Source: Bdellovibrionales bacterium (lineage in GTDB: Bacteria; Bdellovibrionota; Bdellovibrionia; Bdellovibrionales; JAMPXM01). From it: a DNA stretch of 13,071 nt. The position numbers were made by a program, and so were the translations under genes. Below are positions 11,571 to 13,071 of the stretch, one piece after another; within the stretch, counting starts at the first letter, position 1; each line of letters begins with the position of its first letter. Location: assembly GCA_005792225.1 (NCBI GenBank), contig SXSP01000221.1, forward strand, positions 1 through 13,071. The letters are read 5' to 3'. A model generated the notes under the pieces. That model made no database searches, was not told where the DNA came from, and saw only the letters and a list, made by a program, of their open reading frames with translations.

Positions 11571-12593
11571 TTAGCGGAAAGTCTCCGTGTTGCCCTCGAC
11601 CGGGACAACAAAGGATTTTGCCTCGACACCCCTGGCTTGAAGGCAGAGTTTCAAATCTTTTTCGGGCTGATCTATGGCTTCCGTCGTCAGCTTGAAAGTC
11701 CCGAAGTGCATGCCGATGCTCTTCTTCGATCCAAGATCGAGGTGCGCGAGAACCGCATCGTCCGGATTCATATGGATGGGTTTCATAAACCAATAAGGTT
11801 CATAGGCGCCGATCGGGAGGAGGGCTACGTCGGGTTCGCCGAGGCGCTCGCGGATCCTTTTAAAGTGCGGGGAGTAACCCGTATCGCCCCCGAAGTAAAT
11901 CCGCTTTTTTCCGAGCTCAACCATGTAGCTCCCCCAGAGGCTGTGATTGCGATCAAAGAGACCGCGGGCCGAGAAGTGCTGAGAAGGAGTAAAGGTGATT
12001 TTGGGACCTGATTTCAGTGGAGCTTCCTGCCACCAATCGAGTTCATGGACCTTCGTGATCCCGACCGCCTCGAGGTGCTTCTTGTCATTGAGCGGAACTA
12101 AGAAGACGGGATCGAATTTGTTTTTTAACTCGACGAGAGTGTCGAGATCCATGTGGTCGTAGTGGTTATGACTGAGGATCACGACGTCGACCTTCCGAAG
12201 TGAACTCAGTTTTATGCCTGGATTGACGTAGCGAGCGGGGCCCACCCATGAGAAGGGACTCGCGCGATTCGACCAAACAGGATCTGTCAGGATCACGTGA
12301 TCGCGACTCTGAAGGATGAACGTCGCGTGATTGACAAAAGTGACCGTCACTTCATCACTCTTCGGCTGCTCGGGGAGAACCGCTTGGACTTCGACAGGTG
12401 GTTTTTCGATCCAAGACTCGCTCTGGGCCATCGCGAACATGACCCGCATCGTTTGCCAGGGAGTCTGGTTCCAGTCCAGACCGGGATTAAAGAACTTTTT
12501 GCCGTCAAAGTGATCGGATGTTTGAACATCCGCCGCGCGAGCCGACGTGACGACGGTGAGGACGAGGAGAGCAAGATTAAAAATTCGGATCAT
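11571..12593 (-). CDS. exported metallo-beta-lactamase-fold hydrolase (NAPE-PLD/UlaG-like)
   Basis: From the ATG at 12593 (AAGG nine bases upstream; a TTG nine bases earlier overlaps that site) the protein is 340 aa. Residues 1-20 are a signal peptide ending SARA, so the mature enzyme is exported. The Lactamase_B_2 pattern is complete: VTFVNHATFIL then LTDPVWSNRASPF and RYVNPG. The HxHxDH motif is SHNHYDHMD (metal ligands His142, His144, Asp146, His147), followed by PSQHFSARG (His206), FGGDTGYSP (Asp237) and GMHFGTF (His296). The order and the WGSYMVE and HMNPDDAV segments match the NAPE-PLD/RomA-like branch, whose animal member cleaves N-acyl phosphatidylethanolamine. Bacterial members are mostly uncharacterised, so a lipid or phosphodiester substrate in the envelope is an inference. 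The binuclear metal site appears intact. Confidence 0.9.
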   Translation of the reverse strand: MIRIFNLALLVLTVVTSARAADVQTSDHFDGKKFFNPGLDWNQTPWQTMRVMFAMAQSESWIEKPPVEVQAVLPEQPKSDEVTVTFVNHATFILQSRDHVILTDPVWSNRASPFSWVGPARYVNPGIKLSSLRKVDVVILSHNHYDHMDLDTLVELKNKFDPVFLVPLNDKKHLEAVGITKVHELDWWQEAPLKSGPKITFTPSQHFSARGLFDRNHSLWGSYMVELGKKRIYFGGDTGYSPHFKRIRERLGEPDVALLPIGAYEPYWFMKPIHMNPDDAVLAHLDLGSKKSIGMHFGTFKLTTEAIDQPEKDLKLCLQARGVEAKSFVVPVEGNTETFR

Positions 12594-12708
12594 CTCAACC
12601 AACCTTCGAACGGAGTTTGCGATCGACTCGTGTCAGAATACGTAACTCACGCGTGCGAAATCAAAAACATGCGGCTAAGCTGGACTGAGATCTGGACGGG
12701 GAGAGGAA

Positions 12709-13071
12709 ATGAAGTACGCACTCTTCGGTGCGACCGGCGCCGTGGGAAAAGAGCTCGCGAACGTGCTGGCGGCCAACAATCGGAAGTTTCGCGTCGTCGG
12801 GAGAAAGCTCCAAGACCTCAAGGCAACCTTCGGGCGCTATGAACCCCTCGTTGAATATTGTGAAGCAGATCTCACCGATGCCGCGAGCGCCAGGCGCGCG
12901 GCTGATGGTATCGACACCTTGTTTTATTTGGTCGGTGTGCCCTACGACCGATTCGACCTTCATCCGCAGATGTCGAAGGTTTGCGTGAATGCCGCGGCCG
13001 AGGCCGGTGTGCGAAAGTTTGTTCACCTTGGCACCCTCTATAGTTTTGGGCGTATGCAAAGGGAATGCATC
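12709..13071 (+). CDS. NAD(P)-binding epimerase/NmrA-like protein, N-terminal part
   Basis: The frame starts at the ATG at 12709, with GGGGAGAGGAA directly upstream as ribosome site, and runs off the right edge after 121 codons. Residues 1-20 (MKYALFGATGAVGKELANVL) form the first strand, GxxGxxG loop (G7, G10, G13) and helix of a Rossmann fold. The pattern then continues with RVVGRKLQDL (R31-like position after strand 2, suggesting NADP preference), CEADLTDAASARRAADGIDTLFYLVGVP, and VCVNAAAEAGVRKFVHLGTLYSFG, the characteristic strand-5 motif with Ser/Thr in extended SDRs. The catalytic YxxxK would lie outside the window, so active enzyme versus NmrA-like regulator cannot be decided. It is divergent from the metallo-hydrolase, with 115 bases between starts. 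Confidence 0.88.
   Translation, partial: MKYALFGATGAVGKELANVLAANNRKFRVVGRKLQDLKATFGRYEPLVEYCEADLTDAASARRAADGIDTLFYLVGVPYDRFDLHPQMSKVCVNAAAEAGVRKFVHLGTLYSFGRMQRECI

Noticed and set aside
12661..13059. 132-aa minus-strand open frame at the right end
   Set aside because: It is antisense to a clear Rossmann-fold gene (GATGAVG) with a ribosome site; no independent support.
1..13071. CRISPR arrays, insertion sequences, rRNA genes
   Set aside because: I looked for regularly spaced repeats, terminal inverted repeats with transposase motifs and rRNA core sequences and saw none.

Overview
The window looks like chromosomal DNA from a moderately GC-rich Gram-negative bacterium. It has a housekeeping gene end (purA) and many exported proteins: at least three lipoproteins with clear lipoboxes, two proteins with cleavable signal peptides and one N-terminally anchored protein. 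It also has a CotH-kinase surface lipoprotein and several small orphan genes. This mix suggests a predatory or free-living lineage such as Bdellovibrionota, but no marker here proves that. Fifteen coding genes are supported, two of them cut by the window ends. I see no IS element, integrase, rRNA, complete tRNA or CRISPR array.

Layout. 1-326 is the C-terminal end of adenylosuccinate synthetase (purA). 327-1002 has no confident gene but carries several perfect stem-loops and an isolated tRNA T-arm-like hairpin. 1003-1614 is an orphan 203-aa gene, convergent with a DEAD-box RNA helicase (1644-2840, minus). A 186-bp divergent regulatory region separates the helicase from a 510-aa gene at 3027-4559. 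Next come a membrane-anchored TPR-like protein (4643-5632) and a CotH-kinase lipoprotein with three N-terminal repeats (5834-7696). On the minus strand follow a glutathione peroxidase (7701-8249), an M15-peptidase-like lipoprotein (8352-9074) and a small putative secreted protein (9201-9551). The right part holds a small lipoprotein (9693-10187), a 52-aa hydrophilic ORF behind two hairpins (10284-10442), a secreted 131-aa protein (10450-10845, minus), an acidic 132-aa protein (11041-11439, minus), an exported metallo-beta-lactamase-fold hydrolase (11571-12593, minus) and the start of an NAD(P)-binding epimerase-like gene (12709-end).

The main discovery is 3027-4559. Its first ~110 residues are a canonical MerR DNA-binding domain and dimerisation helix. 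The remaining ~400 residues align by eye with the palm and fingers of bacterial replicative DNA polymerase III alpha (DnaE). The PHP nuclease domain, the distal palm segment and the C-terminal clamp and OB regions are missing. Two of the three catalytic aspartates are replaced (His and Pro), so the protein looks like a dead polymerase used as a sensor or regulatory module. A MerR-style promoter (19-bp spacer with a dyad inside) lies just upstream, which suggests autoregulation. The divergent helicase gene has a leader that can form mutually exclusive hairpins, one ending in a T-run, which looks like an attenuator.
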